Shown here: in pieces, positions 25,335 to 34,100 of the stretch
How positions within the stretch are numbered: the first letter of the stretch is position 1
Layout of the letters: each line of letters starts with the position of its first letter
Assembly: GCA_029219245.1 (NCBI GenBank)
Contig: JAQXTA010000041.1
Span: forward strand, 1-64,000
Reading direction: 5' to 3'
Source: Lachnospiraceae bacterium
GTDB taxonomy: Bacteria; Bacillota; Clostridia; Lachnospirales; Lachnospiraceae
DNA length: 64,000 nt
Made by a program: the position numbers and the translations under genes
Notes under the pieces: model-generated
Databases searched by the model: none
What the model was told of the DNA's origin: nothing
Seen by the model: the letters and a program-made list of their open reading frames with translations, nothing else

Positions 25335-26611
25335 CAAGGGGCAGTAAAAGAAAAATTATGTTGACCATGACGGTGCTTGCATTGTTATTTTCCGGATGCG
25401 GGAAACAGGAAGAGAATTTCGTTACAGAAACGGAGAAAACGGAAGAAATGATCGTGGAAAAGAATGATTCAGAGGAAAAGAATGATTCAGAGGAAAAGTA
25501 TGATTCAGAGAAAAAGAATGATTCAGAGAAAAATTCAGAAAATATTTCTGAGGGGAATTCAGAGATGGAAAAAATAACAGCAAATGATGTTGTAAGTGAG
25601 ATGAAAATCGGATGGAATCTGGGGAATACTATGGACAGCATCAATTCTTCGGCACTGAAGACGATGCCTGCAGAAACATGGGAAACCGCATGGGGAAACC
25701 CTGTTACAACCCAAAAACTAATTGACACAGTGATTGGAGAGGGGTTTAATATAATTAGAATTCCGGTAAGCTGGAACGATCATATTCTTGTTTCGGGTAA
25801 TTATGAAATCGAAGAGGGCTGGCTTGACAGAGTACAGGAAATTGTAGATTATGCGTATGATCAGGGAGTTTATGTCATATTAAATACGCATCATGAGAGC
25901 TGGTATGAAACCTATTATGATAAAGAGGAACATTCCAAAGAAGTACTTGCTGCAGTGTGGACACAGATTGCGGAGCGTTTTCAGGACTATGACGAACATC
26001 TTATTTTTGAAGGATTGAATGAACCCAGAAAAATAGGTACCAGTGTGGAATGGACCGGCGGGGATCAGGAAGGCTGGGATGTAGTTAACTCTCTCAATGC
26101 AACATTTGTTCAGACGATTAGAGAGAGTGGTGGCAATAATCCTTATAGAATTTTAATGATTCCCGGCTATGCTGCAAACTGCTGGGAAGGAATCAAACAT
26201 CTTGAGGTACCGGAGGATGACAAAATTATTGTATCGGTACATGCTTATGAACCATATGATTTTGCCCTGAATAAACAGGGGAGAGGTACATGGAATCAGG
26301 ATACCTCCAATATAGATAACATTATGAATTCGCTGGATACTCTTTTTATATCGAAAGGGATTCCTGTGGTTATCGGCGAATTCGGAGCAATGTATAAAGA
26401 GGTAGAAGGAAATGAAGAAGAGCGTGCACAATGGGCAGAGTATTATGTCCGTGAAGCAGCGAAGATAGGTGTGCCATGCATCTGGTGGGACAATGGTGCT
26501 TTCGAAGGGGATGGAGAATTGTTTGGATTGATTGACAGAGAAAGCTATGAGTGGAAGTATCCTTTGATTATAGATGGTCTGATGAGAGGTATTTCACAGG
26601 CGGCTGATTGA
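25319..26611 (+). CDS. Glycoside hydrolase family 5 endoglucanase/mannanase-like lipoprotein
   Basis: 430 residues. The lipobox LFSGC (Cys27) is followed by a low-complexity Asn/Asp/Ser/Glu/Lys linker (about 45-83) and a GH5 barrel. Family landmarks are KIGWNLGNTMDS (about 96-107), FNIIRIPVSW (143-152), NTHHE (189-193), GLNEP (232-236; Glu235 is the acid/base), SVHAYEPY and VIGEFGAMY (Glu354 is the nucleophile). The pattern is closest to GH5 subfamily 4, which cuts beta-1,4-glucans, xyloglucan or mannan, so the substrate stays open. The start inside the upstream DUF624 gene is set by the Met just before the signal peptide. Confidence 0.9.
   Translation: MVLSITRGSKRKIMLTMTVLALLFSGCGKQEENFVTETEKTEEMIVEKNDSEEKNDSEEKYDSEKKNDSEKNSENISEGNSEMEKITANDVVSEMKIGWNLGNTMDSINSSALKTMPAETWETAWGNPVTTQKLIDTVIGEGFNIIRIPVSWNDHILVSGNYEIEEGWLDRVQEIVDYAYDQGVYVILNTHHESWYETYYDKEEHSKEVLAAVWTQIAERFQDYDEHLIFEGLNEPRKIGTSVEWTGGDQEGWDVVNSLNATFVQTIRESGGNNPYRILMIPGYAANCWEGIKHLEVPEDDKIIVSVHAYEPYDFALNKQGRGTWNQDTSNIDNIMNSLDTLFISKGIPVVIGEFGAMYKEVEGNEEERAQWAEYYVREAAKIGVPCIWWDNGAFEGDGELFGLIDRESYEWKYPLIIDGLMRGISQAAD
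25458..25529 (+). repeat. Four 18-bp tandem repeats encoding the GH5 linker
   Basis: Four copies of a unit like AAAGAATGATTCAGAGGA encode repeats of K-N/Y-D-S-E-E/K. The repeats are in frame (18 bp = 6 codons), so copy number changes would alter linker length without a frameshift. Confidence 0.85.
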
Positions 26612-26619
26612 GGTGAAGA

Positions 26620-27636
26620 ATGGCAAAAGAAGTAAAAATGAAGGATATTGCAGAAAGACTGCATATCAGTACCATGACGGTTTCTAAGGCATTATCAGGA
26701 AAACCGGGAGTTAGTGAATCGCTGCGGGAAAGAATTAAAGCTCTTGCAATGGAAATGGGATATGTGTTTCCGAGAGTGGATAAGAACAGCGAAAAGAAAA
26801 GCTATAATATTGGCGTGCTGCTTGCCGAGTATTATACAGAAAAATATATTACCTTTTATTGGAAATTATATCAGAACATTAATATGACTGCAGTAAAACA
26901 GAATTGTTTTGTAATGTTGGAAATTTTAAACAGCGAAGATGAAAAGAATCTGACGATACCGAAACTGGTATGTGAAAACAAGATAGATGGGCTTTTGGTA
27001 CTTGGAGGAATTGAAAGCAGCTATCTGAAGATGCTCAATGAAAAGGTTGCTCTGCCGATTGTTTATATGGATTTTTATGATGACAGTATTCATGAGGACA
27101 GCATTATTTCCAACAATTTTTACGGAACTTATCAGATAACTAATTATTTATTCCAGAAGGGACATCGAGAAATTGCTTTTGTAGGTACTTTATTCAGCAC
27201 CAAAAGTATTACGGACAGATTTTTAGGATATGAAAAGGCAATGATGGAACATGGAGAACGAATTAAGCAGGAATGGATTATTCCGGACAGAGAGAGTGAG
27301 AGAGAAACGCGTGGAGAAATTACTTTGCCGGATGAAATGCCTACAGCCTTTGTATGTAACTGCGATTTAACAGCCAGCACGTTGATAAAAAAATTGCAGG
27401 AAGCAGGTTATCGTGTTCCTGAGGATATTTCGGTGGTCGGCTTTGATGATTATCTTTATCCGGGAGCATGCAACGTAGGGGTTACGTCATATGGTGTAAA
27501 TATGGAACATATGGCAGCCAAAGGGGTTGAAGTTATGATTCATAAGTTAGAAGGAGTACATCATCATAAAGGATTACATATTGTAGATGGTTATTTAATC
27601 GAAAAAGAGAGTGTTCTTGAGAAAAAAAGTCCCTAG
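26620..27636 (+). CDS. LacI-family transcriptional regulator of the glycan locus
   Basis: 338 residues. The N-terminal helix-turn-helix is typical: MKDIAERLHISTMTVSKALS (about 7-26), then GKPGVSESLRERI. The rest is a periplasmic-binding-like sensor domain (GVLLAEYYTEKYI, DGLLVLGG, GHREIAFVGT, EDISVVGFDDYLYPG). It lies 8 bp after the GH5 gene in the same direction, so it probably senses an oligosaccharide from the locus and controls it. Its operator could not be pinned down. The stop codon lies within the terminator. Confidence 0.93.
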   Translation: MAKEVKMKDIAERLHISTMTVSKALSGKPGVSESLRERIKALAMEMGYVFPRVDKNSEKKSYNIGVLLAEYYTEKYITFYWKLYQNINMTAVKQNCFVMLEILNSEDEKNLTIPKLVCENKIDGLLVLGGIESSYLKMLNEKVALPIVYMDFYDDSIHEDSIISNNFYGTYQITNYLFQKGHREIAFVGTLFSTKSITDRFLGYEKAMMEHGERIKQEWIIPDRESERETRGEITLPDEMPTAFVCNCDLTASTLIKKLQEAGYRVPEDISVVGFDDYLYPGACNVGVTSYGVNMEHMAAKGVEVMIHKLEGVHHHKGLHIVDGYLIEKESVLEKKSP

Positions 27637-27647
27637 GGACTTTTTTT
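27622..27647 (+). terminator. Terminator overlapping the LacI stop codon
   Basis: A perfect inverted repeat, AAAAAAAGTCCC / GGGACTTTTTTT (27622-27633 with 27636-27647). The TAG stop (27634-27636) forms the loop. It ends the 20-kb glycan locus. Confidence 0.9.
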
Positions 27648-27662
27648 ATTTGGAAAGCGCTG

Positions 27663-27691
27663 TTGACGTGGGTTACATAATATATTATAAT
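27663..27691 (+). promoter_or_regulatory. Promoter of the tetR-family gene
   Basis: TTGACG (27663-27668), a 17-bp spacer and TATAAT (27686-27691) match the sigma-A consensus closely. Confidence 0.8.
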
Positions 27692-27703
27692 AACATATGT
27701 TAT
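27690..27703. promoter_or_regulatory. Palindromic operator candidate at the tetR-family promoter
   Basis: ATAACATATGTTAT is a perfect 14-bp palindrome starting at the end of the -10 box, within a wider AT-rich inverted arrangement (TATATTATA on both sides). Its position suits autorepression by the TetR-family protein encoded next. Binding is inferred. Confidence 0.5.
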
Positions 27704-27779
27704 AAAAATATATTATAGAAAATGTAAATGAATGGGGTTCTTAGTTTAGGACGAAAACAGAAAGAGAAGGAAGCATATT

Positions 27780-28340
27780 ATGGCAAGAAAAGAAACGATT
27801 ACCAAAATGGATCTTTTGAATGCTGCTTTTGAAATGGCAAGCGAAGAGGGGGTAGAACGTATAACGGCAAGGAATCTGGCGGCGAAGGCCGGATGTTCAA
27901 CACAGCCAATTTTCCGTATTTATAAAAATATGGAGGAACTGGGAGAGGAATTATTTGCGCAGGTAGTAGCTTATTTTGAAGCATATTATGCAAAGTTTCC
28001 GCGTAAGAATGATACACCCTTTGTTAATCTTGGACTTGCATATATTCGTTTTGCACAGGATAATCCAAAATTGTTTCAGCTTTTGTTTGTATCCGAGAAC
28101 AGACATGGCAAGACTCTTTATGATATTTTAAATGGTACGGATGGAGTTATGGTAAAGGAGATAAACAATGCCAAATTCTATGGTTGTACGAATCCAAGTG
28201 CGATGTTTATGAAAATGTGGATTTTTATCCATGGAGCAGCCTGTATGTCATTAACAGGAGATTATGATTTAAACGAGGAAGAAACAGGGACACTTTTAGA
28301 GGAATCCTATCATTCATTTCTTGCGACATTATCATCATAG
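27780..28340 (+). CDS. TetR/AcrR-family transcriptional regulator
   Basis: 186 residues. The N-terminal helix-turn-helix reads LLNAAFEMASEEGVERITAR then NLAAKAGCSTQPIFRIYKN, the usual TetR pattern with a slightly unusual recognition helix. The C-terminal part (RFAQDNPKLFQLLFVSE, then MWIFIHGAACMSLTGDY) is a ligand-binding domain of the WHG-like type. The promoter at 27663 carries a palindrome suited to self-control. No clear target gene lies next to it. The RpiR gene follows at 47 bp. Confidence 0.88.
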   Translation: MARKETITKMDLLNAAFEMASEEGVERITARNLAAKAGCSTQPIFRIYKNMEELGEELFAQVVAYFEAYYAKFPRKNDTPFVNLGLAYIRFAQDNPKLFQLLFVSENRHGKTLYDILNGTDGVMVKEINNAKFYGCTNPSAMFMKMWIFIHGAACMSLTGDYDLNEEETGTLLEESYHSFLATLSS

Positions 28341-28387
28341 TGCAGAATAAAGGAGAAAAACAAAGCAGGAAAGGATGGAGGGTTCTG

Positions 28388-29311
28388 ATGGAGAATCGTT
28401 ACGACATTATTACAAGAATCAATGAACATTATGGAAAAATGAGCAAAAGCCAGAAAGCAATTGCATCCTTTATTTCTGACCATTATGATAAAGCAGTTTT
28501 TATGACAGCAGCGAAGCTTGGGGAAACGGTAGGAGTCAGTGAATCTACCGTTGTAAGGTTTGCTTCTTTCATTGGCTATAATGGCTATCCGGAATTCCAG
28601 AAGGATTTGGAAGAATGGGTGCAGAATAAAATAAATTCGGTGCAGAAAATCGGAGCCAAATATGGTCAGAGTACCCAGTCGGAAATATTGACCTCTGTGT
28701 TGAATGCGGATATTGAGAAAATCAAGGATACGATAGACAATCTGGATTCGGTTGCGTTTGAAACAGCAGTGGATATTATTCTGAATGCCCAAAATGTTTA
28801 TGTGATGGGTGTAAGAAGCTGCGAGCCACTGGCAGATTTTTTACATTTTTATCTGAATATGATCCGGGGCAATGTGACGTTACTTCGGACAACCAGTGTT
28901 TCGGAAACCTTTGAACAGATGATTCGGATTAATAAAAATGATGCCATTATCGGCATCAGCTTTCCACGTTATTCCATGCGTACTTTGAAAGCAATGGAAT
29001 TTGCCAATGACAGGAATGCGAAGGTAATTACCATTACCGATACGGTACATTCGCCGATGAATTTATATTCTTCCTGCAATCTGCTTGCCAGAAGTGATAT
29101 GGTTTCTATTGTAGATTCTCTGGTAGCACCGCTGAGTCTTATCAATGCACTGGTGGTTGCCATGTGTCTGAAACGACCGGAAGATGTGAAACAGAATTTA
29201 AAAAATTTGGAAAATGCATGGAATAATTATCAGGTATACTTAAATGATGAAATCAATTTCATTGATGAGGAACCCATGTTGAATTATCCCCTGCGGAAAG
29301 AAAAAGCATGA
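28388..29311 (+). CDS. MurR/RpiR-family regulator with SIS domain
   Basis: 307 residues. The N-terminal HTH_6 domain contains MSKSQKAIASFISDHYDKAV, then LGETVGVSESTVVRFASFIG. The SIS sugar-phosphate-binding domain follows (about 125-255: NAQNVYVMGVRSCEPLADFL, DAIIGISFPRYS). These regulators usually sense a phosphosugar. AAAGGATGGAGGG precedes the ATG at 28388, so an in-frame ATG at 28340 is not used. It overlaps the flavoprotein gene by 4 bp (ATGA), which indicates coupled translation. Confidence 0.9.
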   Translation: MENRYDIITRINEHYGKMSKSQKAIASFISDHYDKAVFMTAAKLGETVGVSESTVVRFASFIGYNGYPEFQKDLEEWVQNKINSVQKIGAKYGQSTQSEILTSVLNADIEKIKDTIDNLDSVAFETAVDIILNAQNVYVMGVRSCEPLADFLHFYLNMIRGNVTLLRTTSVSETFEQMIRINKNDAIIGISFPRYSMRTLKAMEFANDRNAKVITITDTVHSPMNLYSSCNLLARSDMVSIVDSLVAPLSLINALVVAMCLKRPEDVKQNLKNLENAWNNYQVYLNDEINFIDEEPMLNYPLRKEKA

Positions 29312-30537
29312 GCAAGGTAATTGTAATCGGCGGTGGTGCTGCCGGCATGATGGCGGCGATTGCAGCCGCTAAGAATGGACATAAAGTAGTGTTGCTTGAG
29401 CAGAATGAAAAGCTTGGAAAGAAGCTTTTTATTACCGGAAAAGGAAGATGCAATGTAACCAATGCCTGTGAGGTAGAGAAACTTTTTGAAAATGTGATAA
29501 GCAATCCCAAATTTTTATATAGTGCTTTTTATAGTTTTGATAATCAACAGATGATGGGATTGTTGGAAGAGGCGGGTTGTCCGTTGAAAATAGAAAGGGG
29601 AGAACGCGTTTGTCCGGTATCAGATCATTCATCAGATGTAATAGCAGCATTGCAGCGTGAATTAAAGAAAAGACAGGTGGAAATCCGGTTTCATACGAAG
29701 GTAAAAACACTCTGCATAAAAGAAGGCCATATTCGGGGAGCTGTTTTAAACACCGGTCAGAGGGAAGAGGCAGATGCGGTCATTCTTGCGACCGGGGGAT
29801 TGTCTTATCCGACAACCGGTTCTACCGGTGACGGCTACCGGATGGCAGAGGAGGCAGGACATACAATTAAGGAATGCAGTCCCGCTCTGGTACCTTTTGA
29901 AACGGCAGAAGGCTGGTGTAAGGAATTACAGGGACTGTCTTTGAAAAATATAAATTTGTCTATGTATGATGGGAAGAAAGAGGTTTATCAGGGATTTGGT
30001 GAGATGCTTTTCACGCATTTTGGGGTAAGTGGCCCGCTTGTGCTGAGCTCCAGCAGCTTTTATGGAAAATGTAAGAAAAAAGAAGCAGTGACACTGGTGC
30101 TGGATTTGAAACCGGCACTGAGCGAAGAACAGTTGGATAAAAGGGTACTGCGTGATTTTGAAGAGGTCCAGAATAAACAGTTTAAAAATGCATTGAACGG
30201 ATTGTTCCCGGCCAAATTTGTGCCGGTTATCATATCTCTTTCCGGTATTGAACCGGAGAAGAAGGTCAATGAAATTACGAAAGAAGAAAGAAAAAATCTG
30301 GTGTATTTAACCAAGCATCTTACCATGCAGGTAAAGGGCACAAGGGATTTTAACGAAGCCATCATTACAAGAGGGGGTATTCATGTGAAGGAGGTAAATC
30401 CTTCCACGATGGAATCCAAACTGGTAGAAGGGCTTTATTTTGCCGGAGAAGTACTGGATTTAGATGCCCTGACCGGCGGCTTTAACTTACAGATAGCCTG
30501 GTCTACCGGGTATCTTGCGGGTGCTAGTGTCAGATAA
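29308..30537 (+). CDS. HI0933/YhiN-family NAD(P)/FAD-dependent oxidoreductase
   Basis: A 409-residue flavoprotein. The FAD-binding Rossmann motif VIGGGAAGMMAAIAA is at 6-20 and the E of LLEQNEK closes it. The family motif KLGKKLFITGKGRCNVTN follows, with GGLSYPTTGSTGDGY in the middle and a C-terminal FAD contact GEVLDLDALTGGFNLQ. The substrate of this widespread family is unknown. It commonly precedes cmk in Clostridia, as here. Confidence 0.92.
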   Translation: MSKVIVIGGGAAGMMAAIAAAKNGHKVVLLEQNEKLGKKLFITGKGRCNVTNACEVEKLFENVISNPKFLYSAFYSFDNQQMMGLLEEAGCPLKIERGERVCPVSDHSSDVIAALQRELKKRQVEIRFHTKVKTLCIKEGHIRGAVLNTGQREEADAVILATGGLSYPTTGSTGDGYRMAEEAGHTIKECSPALVPFETAEGWCKELQGLSLKNINLSMYDGKKEVYQGFGEMLFTHFGVSGPLVLSSSSFYGKCKKKEAVTLVLDLKPALSEEQLDKRVLRDFEEVQNKQFKNALNGLFPAKFVPVIISLSGIEPEKKVNEITKEERKNLVYLTKHLTMQVKGTRDFNEAIITRGGIHVKEVNPSTMESKLVEGLYFAGEVLDLDALTGGFNLQIAWSTGYLAGASVR

Positions 30538-30588
30538 GAAGTAACAAATATTTATGAATCATAAATGAGAGAACAGGAGAGTAAATCA

Positions 30589-31254
30589 ATGGGATTCAAT
30601 ATTGCAATAGATGGTCCGGCAGGAGCCGGTAAAAGCACGATAGCGAAAAAGGTGGCAAAACAGCTTGGCTATATTTATGTAGATACCGGAGCTATGTACC
30701 GGGCGATGGCGCTTTTTCTGCTAAAGGAAAAGGTTGAGCCAAAGGATACGGAAGCTGTAAATGAAAAATGCAGGGAAGCAGATATTACCATCCGCTATGA
30801 AAACGGGGAACAGGTTGTATACTTAAATGGAGAAAATGTTAATGCTTACTTGCGTACGGAACAGGTTGGCAATATGGCATCGGTAACGAGTGCTAATCCG
30901 AATGTGCGCAAAAAGTTGGTGGAACTGCAGCAGAAGCTGGCGGCAGGAGCCGATGTTGTTATGGATGGCAGGGATATCGGGACCTGTGTATTGCCGGATG
31001 CGGAAGTGAAGGTTTATCTGACAGCAAGCAGCCGAGTGCGTGCGAAAAGAAGATATGATGAACTGACGGCAAAAGGCGAAGTATGTGACATCAACGTAAT
31101 AGAGAAGGATATTATCGAAAGAGACCATCAGGATATGACAAGGGAAATATCCCCGCTCAGACAGGCAGAAGATGCGGTGCTTATAGATTCCTCGGATATG
31201 ACGATTGATGAGGTGGCAGTGCAAATTATGGAATTGGCAGGGCAGAAAAGATAA
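30589..31254 (+). CDS. cmk: Cytidylate kinase
   Basis: A 221-residue (d)CMP kinase that phosphorylates CMP to CDP with ATP. It has the P-loop GPAGAGKST (9-17), the DTGAMYRAM motif for nucleotide binding, and DGRDIGTCVLPDAEVKVYLTA with RAKRRYDEL in the lid region. GGAG at 30576-30579 serves the ATG at 30589; the in-frame ATG at 30565 has no such site. Start of the cmk-ispH-S1 cluster. Confidence 0.96.
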   Translation: MGFNIAIDGPAGAGKSTIAKKVAKQLGYIYVDTGAMYRAMALFLLKEKVEPKDTEAVNEKCREADITIRYENGEQVVYLNGENVNAYLRTEQVGNMASVTSANPNVRKKLVELQQKLAAGADVVMDGRDIGTCVLPDAEVKVYLTASSRVRAKRRYDELTAKGEVCDINVIEKDIIERDHQDMTREISPLRQAEDAVLIDSSDMTIDEVAVQIMELAGQKR

Positions 31255-31308
31255 GCAGAGTTTGAAAATAAATGTATTGGTAATAAAGGCAGAAAGTAGG
31301 AGATAGCT

Positions 31309-32157
31309 ATGGAAGTTATACTAGCCGAAAAGGCGGGCTTTTGTTTCGGAGTGAAAAGAGCAGTGGATACCGTCTATGAGCAGGCAGAAGCTGGCGGAAA
31401 AATTTATACTTACGGACCGATTATTCATAATGAAGAAGTCGTTAAGGATCTGGAAAAAAAAGGAGTTACTGTCATTGAGAGCACAGAGGAACTTGCGAAA
31501 ATAAAGGAAGGTACGGTTGTTATCCGTTCGCATGGTGTCTCCCGGGAAATATATGAACAGATTGAAAAACGGGGATTAAAATGTGTGGATGCCACCTGTC
31601 CCTTTGTAAAAAGAATTCATAATATTGTGGAGAAAGAGAGCCAAGCCGGAAAGCAGGTTGTGATTATCGGCAATGCAGGACACCCGGAAGTTGAAGGGAT
31701 TATGGGCTGGTGTATCGGTGAAGCTATCGTTGTAGAATCCTTGAAAGAAGCGGAAGAATTTTGTTATGAAGGTGGAAAAGAAATCTGTATTGTTTCTCAG
31801 ACGACATATAACTACAATAAATTTCAAGATATAGTTGAAATTTTTGAACAAAAAGGTTACAATGTTAGTGTTGTGAATACTATATGTAACGCTACGGAAG
31901 AAAGACAAACTGAAGCTAGGAAGATAGCGGCTCAGGTCGATGTAATGATAGTAATAGGTGGAAATCATAGTTCTAATACGCGGAAGTTGTATGAGATTTG
32001 TCTGCAGGAGTGTGAACACACTTATTTTATACAGACACTGGAAGACTTGCATTTAGAGTTACCTAAATCTGTCCGCCTGGTGGGTATTACAGCAGGGGCA
32101 TCTACCCCAAATAATATTATCGAGGAGGTTCAAAATTATGTCAGAATTAACTTTTGA
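31309..32157 (+). CDS. ispH: 4-hydroxy-3-methylbut-2-enyl diphosphate reductase
   Basis: A 282-residue [4Fe-4S] enzyme, the last step of the MEP pathway, making IPP and DMAPP. The three cluster ligands are Cys12 (GFCFGVKRA), Cys97 (DATCPFV) and Cys193 (TICNATEERQ). Substrate histidines are in IIHNEEV, RSHG and GHPE. In many Clostridia IspH is fused to ribosomal protein S1; here the S1 frame starts 20 bp before the ispH stop, so the two are separate but overlapping. Confidence 0.97.
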   Translation: MEVILAEKAGFCFGVKRAVDTVYEQAEAGGKIYTYGPIIHNEEVVKDLEKKGVTVIESTEELAKIKEGTVVIRSHGVSREIYEQIEKRGLKCVDATCPFVKRIHNIVEKESQAGKQVVIIGNAGHPEVEGIMGWCIGEAIVVESLKEAEEFCYEGGKEICIVSQTTYNYNKFQDIVEIFEQKGYNVSVVNTICNATEERQTEARKIAAQVDVMIVIGGNHSSNTRKLYEICLQECEHTYFIQTLEDLHLELPKSVRLVGITAGASTPNNIIEEVQNYVRINF

Positions 32158-33289
32158 ACAAATGTTAGAAGAGTCTTTAAAGACAATACACACAGGAGAG
32201 GTTGTTGAAGGTACAGTCATTGATGTGAAGCCAGAAGAGATTGTTCTCAATATCGGATATAAGTCTGATGGTATTCTTACCAGAAATGAATATACAAATG
32301 AACCTAATGTAGATTTAACAACTGTTGTAAAACCTGGTGACACAATGGAAGTAAAGGTCCTGAAAGTAAATGATGGAGAGGGACAGGTACTTCTTACTTA
32401 CAAACGTCTTGCTGCCGACAGAGGCAATAAGAGAATTGAAGAAGCATTCAATAATCAGGAAGTCCTGACCGCAAAAGTTGCACAGGTATTAGAAGGCGGT
32501 TTAAGCGTTGTCGTAGAAGAAGTCAGAATATTCATTCCGGCAAGCCTTGTATCAGATACCTACGAAAAGGACCTGACAAAATATGCAGGACAGGAAATCC
32601 AGTTTGTTATCAGCGAGTATAATCCGAAGAGAAGAAGATATATCGGTGACCGCAAACAGTTATTAGTAGCTGAGAAAGCTGAATTACAGAAAAAATTGCT
32701 GGAAAGCATTAAGGAAGGCGATACTGTTGAAGGTACTGTTAAGAATGTAACCGATTTTGGTGCATTTATTGATTTGGGTGGTGCTGACGGTCTGCTTCAT
32801 ATCTCAGAAATGTCCTGGGGCAGAGTAGAGAATCCTAAGAAAGTATTCAAGGTCGGTGACAAAGTAAAAGTTCTTATTAAAGAAATCTCCGGAAACAAGA
32901 TTGCGCTCAGCTTAAAGTTTGATGATGCAAACCCATGGAAGGATGCTGCAAGCAAGTATGCTGTTGGCAATGTAGTAACAGGTAAGGTTGCACGCATGAC
33001 AGATTTTGGTGCATTTGTTGAACTGGAACCTGGTATTGATGCCCTGCTTCATGTTTCTCAAATTTCCAAAGAACACATTGAGAAACCGGCAGACGTTTTG
33101 AAGGTTGGTGAAGAAGTAACTGCAAAAGTAGTTGATTTCAATGAAGATGAAAAGAAAATCAGCCTGAGTATCAAAGCAATGCTTGCTCCGGAACCAAAAG
33201 AAGAGGAAACAGCAGCAGAAGATGATGCAGATGTTGTATCCGTAGATATTGATGCTGTTATTGCAAACGAGAGTGAAGAAGAGGCGTAA
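32138..33289 (+). CDS. rpsA: S1 RNA-binding protein (30S ribosomal protein S1-like)
   Basis: 383 residues with four S1 domains (about 15-88, 103-170, 188-257, 272-343). The last two are the best conserved (GTVKNVTDFGAFIDLGGADG, GKVARMTDFGAFVELEPGID). An acidic tail follows. It is shorter than the six-domain E. coli S1 but of normal size for Firmicutes. It helps mRNA bind the ribosome or acts in RNA metabolism. GAGGAGG (32122-32128) inside ispH drives its own initiation. Confidence 0.92.
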   Translation: MSELTFEQMLEESLKTIHTGEVVEGTVIDVKPEEIVLNIGYKSDGILTRNEYTNEPNVDLTTVVKPGDTMEVKVLKVNDGEGQVLLTYKRLAADRGNKRIEEAFNNQEVLTAKVAQVLEGGLSVVVEEVRIFIPASLVSDTYEKDLTKYAGQEIQFVISEYNPKRRRYIGDRKQLLVAEKAELQKKLLESIKEGDTVEGTVKNVTDFGAFIDLGGADGLLHISEMSWGRVENPKKVFKVGDKVKVLIKEISGNKIALSLKFDDANPWKDAASKYAVGNVVTGKVARMTDFGAFVELEPGIDALLHVSQISKEHIEKPADVLKVGEEVTAKVVDFNEDEKKISLSIKAMLAPEPKEEETAAEDDADVVSVDIDAVIANESEEEA

Positions 33290-33320
33290 GTAGCCAATAT
33301 TATGAGAGTGGGAACAGCGT

Positions 33321-34097
33321 ATGGCATATGATTATGAGTATTTCAAAAAAGCGGTTTATGATTTGACCAAGATTGATTTGAATGCTTATAAAGAAAAACA
33401 GATGAAACGCCGTATTGATACTTTAATTGCCAAGAACAAGATTGTTGGCTATGACAATTATGTTTCGGCACTTAAAACAGACAAAAAGATGTTTGAGGAG
33501 TTTGTTAATTACCTTACCATCAATGTTTCTGAGTTTTACCGGAATACAGATCAGTGGCAGATTTTGGACAAGGAGATTTTTCCTGAATTGATTCAGAAAT
33601 TCGGTAAAAATTTGAAAATATGGAGTGCAGCCTGCTCTACGGGAGATGAACCGTATTCTCTCGTTATGGCATTATCAAGGCATCTGCCGTTAAATCAGAT
33701 TAAGATTTATGCAACCGATTTGGATAAGCAGGTTATTGCGAAAGCAAAAGCAGGTTTATATGCAGAAAAGAGTATTGCCAATGTACCGGAAGATTTAAAG
33801 AAGAAATTCTTTACCAAAATCGGACCTTCCTATCAGATTTCGGAAGAGGTTAAGGCAAGGGTAGAATTTAAGGAACATAATTTGTTGAAGGATACTTATC
33901 CTACAGACTATCATTTGATTGTCTGCCGTAATGTATTAATTTATTTTACGGAAGAAGCGAAGGATGAAGTGTTCCGTAAGTTTCAGAGAAGTATTAAGTC
34001 AGGCGGTTTCCTGTTTATCGGAAGCACAGAACAGATTATCAATTATAAAGAAATAGGATTTGAAAGAAGAAATTCTTTCTTTTATGCAAAACCTTAA
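33321..34097 (+). CDS. CheR-type chemoreceptor methyltransferase
   Basis: 258 residues. The N-terminal CheR helical domain (about 1-75) includes QMKRRIDTLIAKN and NYLTINVSEFYRN. The SAM-binding domain has IWSAACSTGDEPYSLVM (about 95-111), KIYATDLDKQVI and LIVCRNVLIYFTEEAKDEVF. It would methylate glutamates of chemoreceptors. No other chemotaxis gene is in the window, so it is an orphan here; it may serve receptors encoded elsewhere. Confidence 0.92.
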   Translation: MAYDYEYFKKAVYDLTKIDLNAYKEKQMKRRIDTLIAKNKIVGYDNYVSALKTDKKMFEEFVNYLTINVSEFYRNTDQWQILDKEIFPELIQKFGKNLKIWSAACSTGDEPYSLVMALSRHLPLNQIKIYATDLDKQVIAKAKAGLYAEKSIANVPEDLKKKFFTKIGPSYQISEEVKARVEFKEHNLLKDTYPTDYHLIVCRNVLIYFTEEAKDEVFRKFQRSIKSGGFLFIGSTEQIINYKEIGFERRNSFFYAKP

Positions 34098-34100
34098 ACA

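Noticed and set aside
27649-27664. A cre-like site (catabolite control) with core AAAGCGCT near the tetR-family promoter
   Set aside because: Only the 8-bp core fits; two conserved outer positions mismatch, so a CcpA site is not supported.
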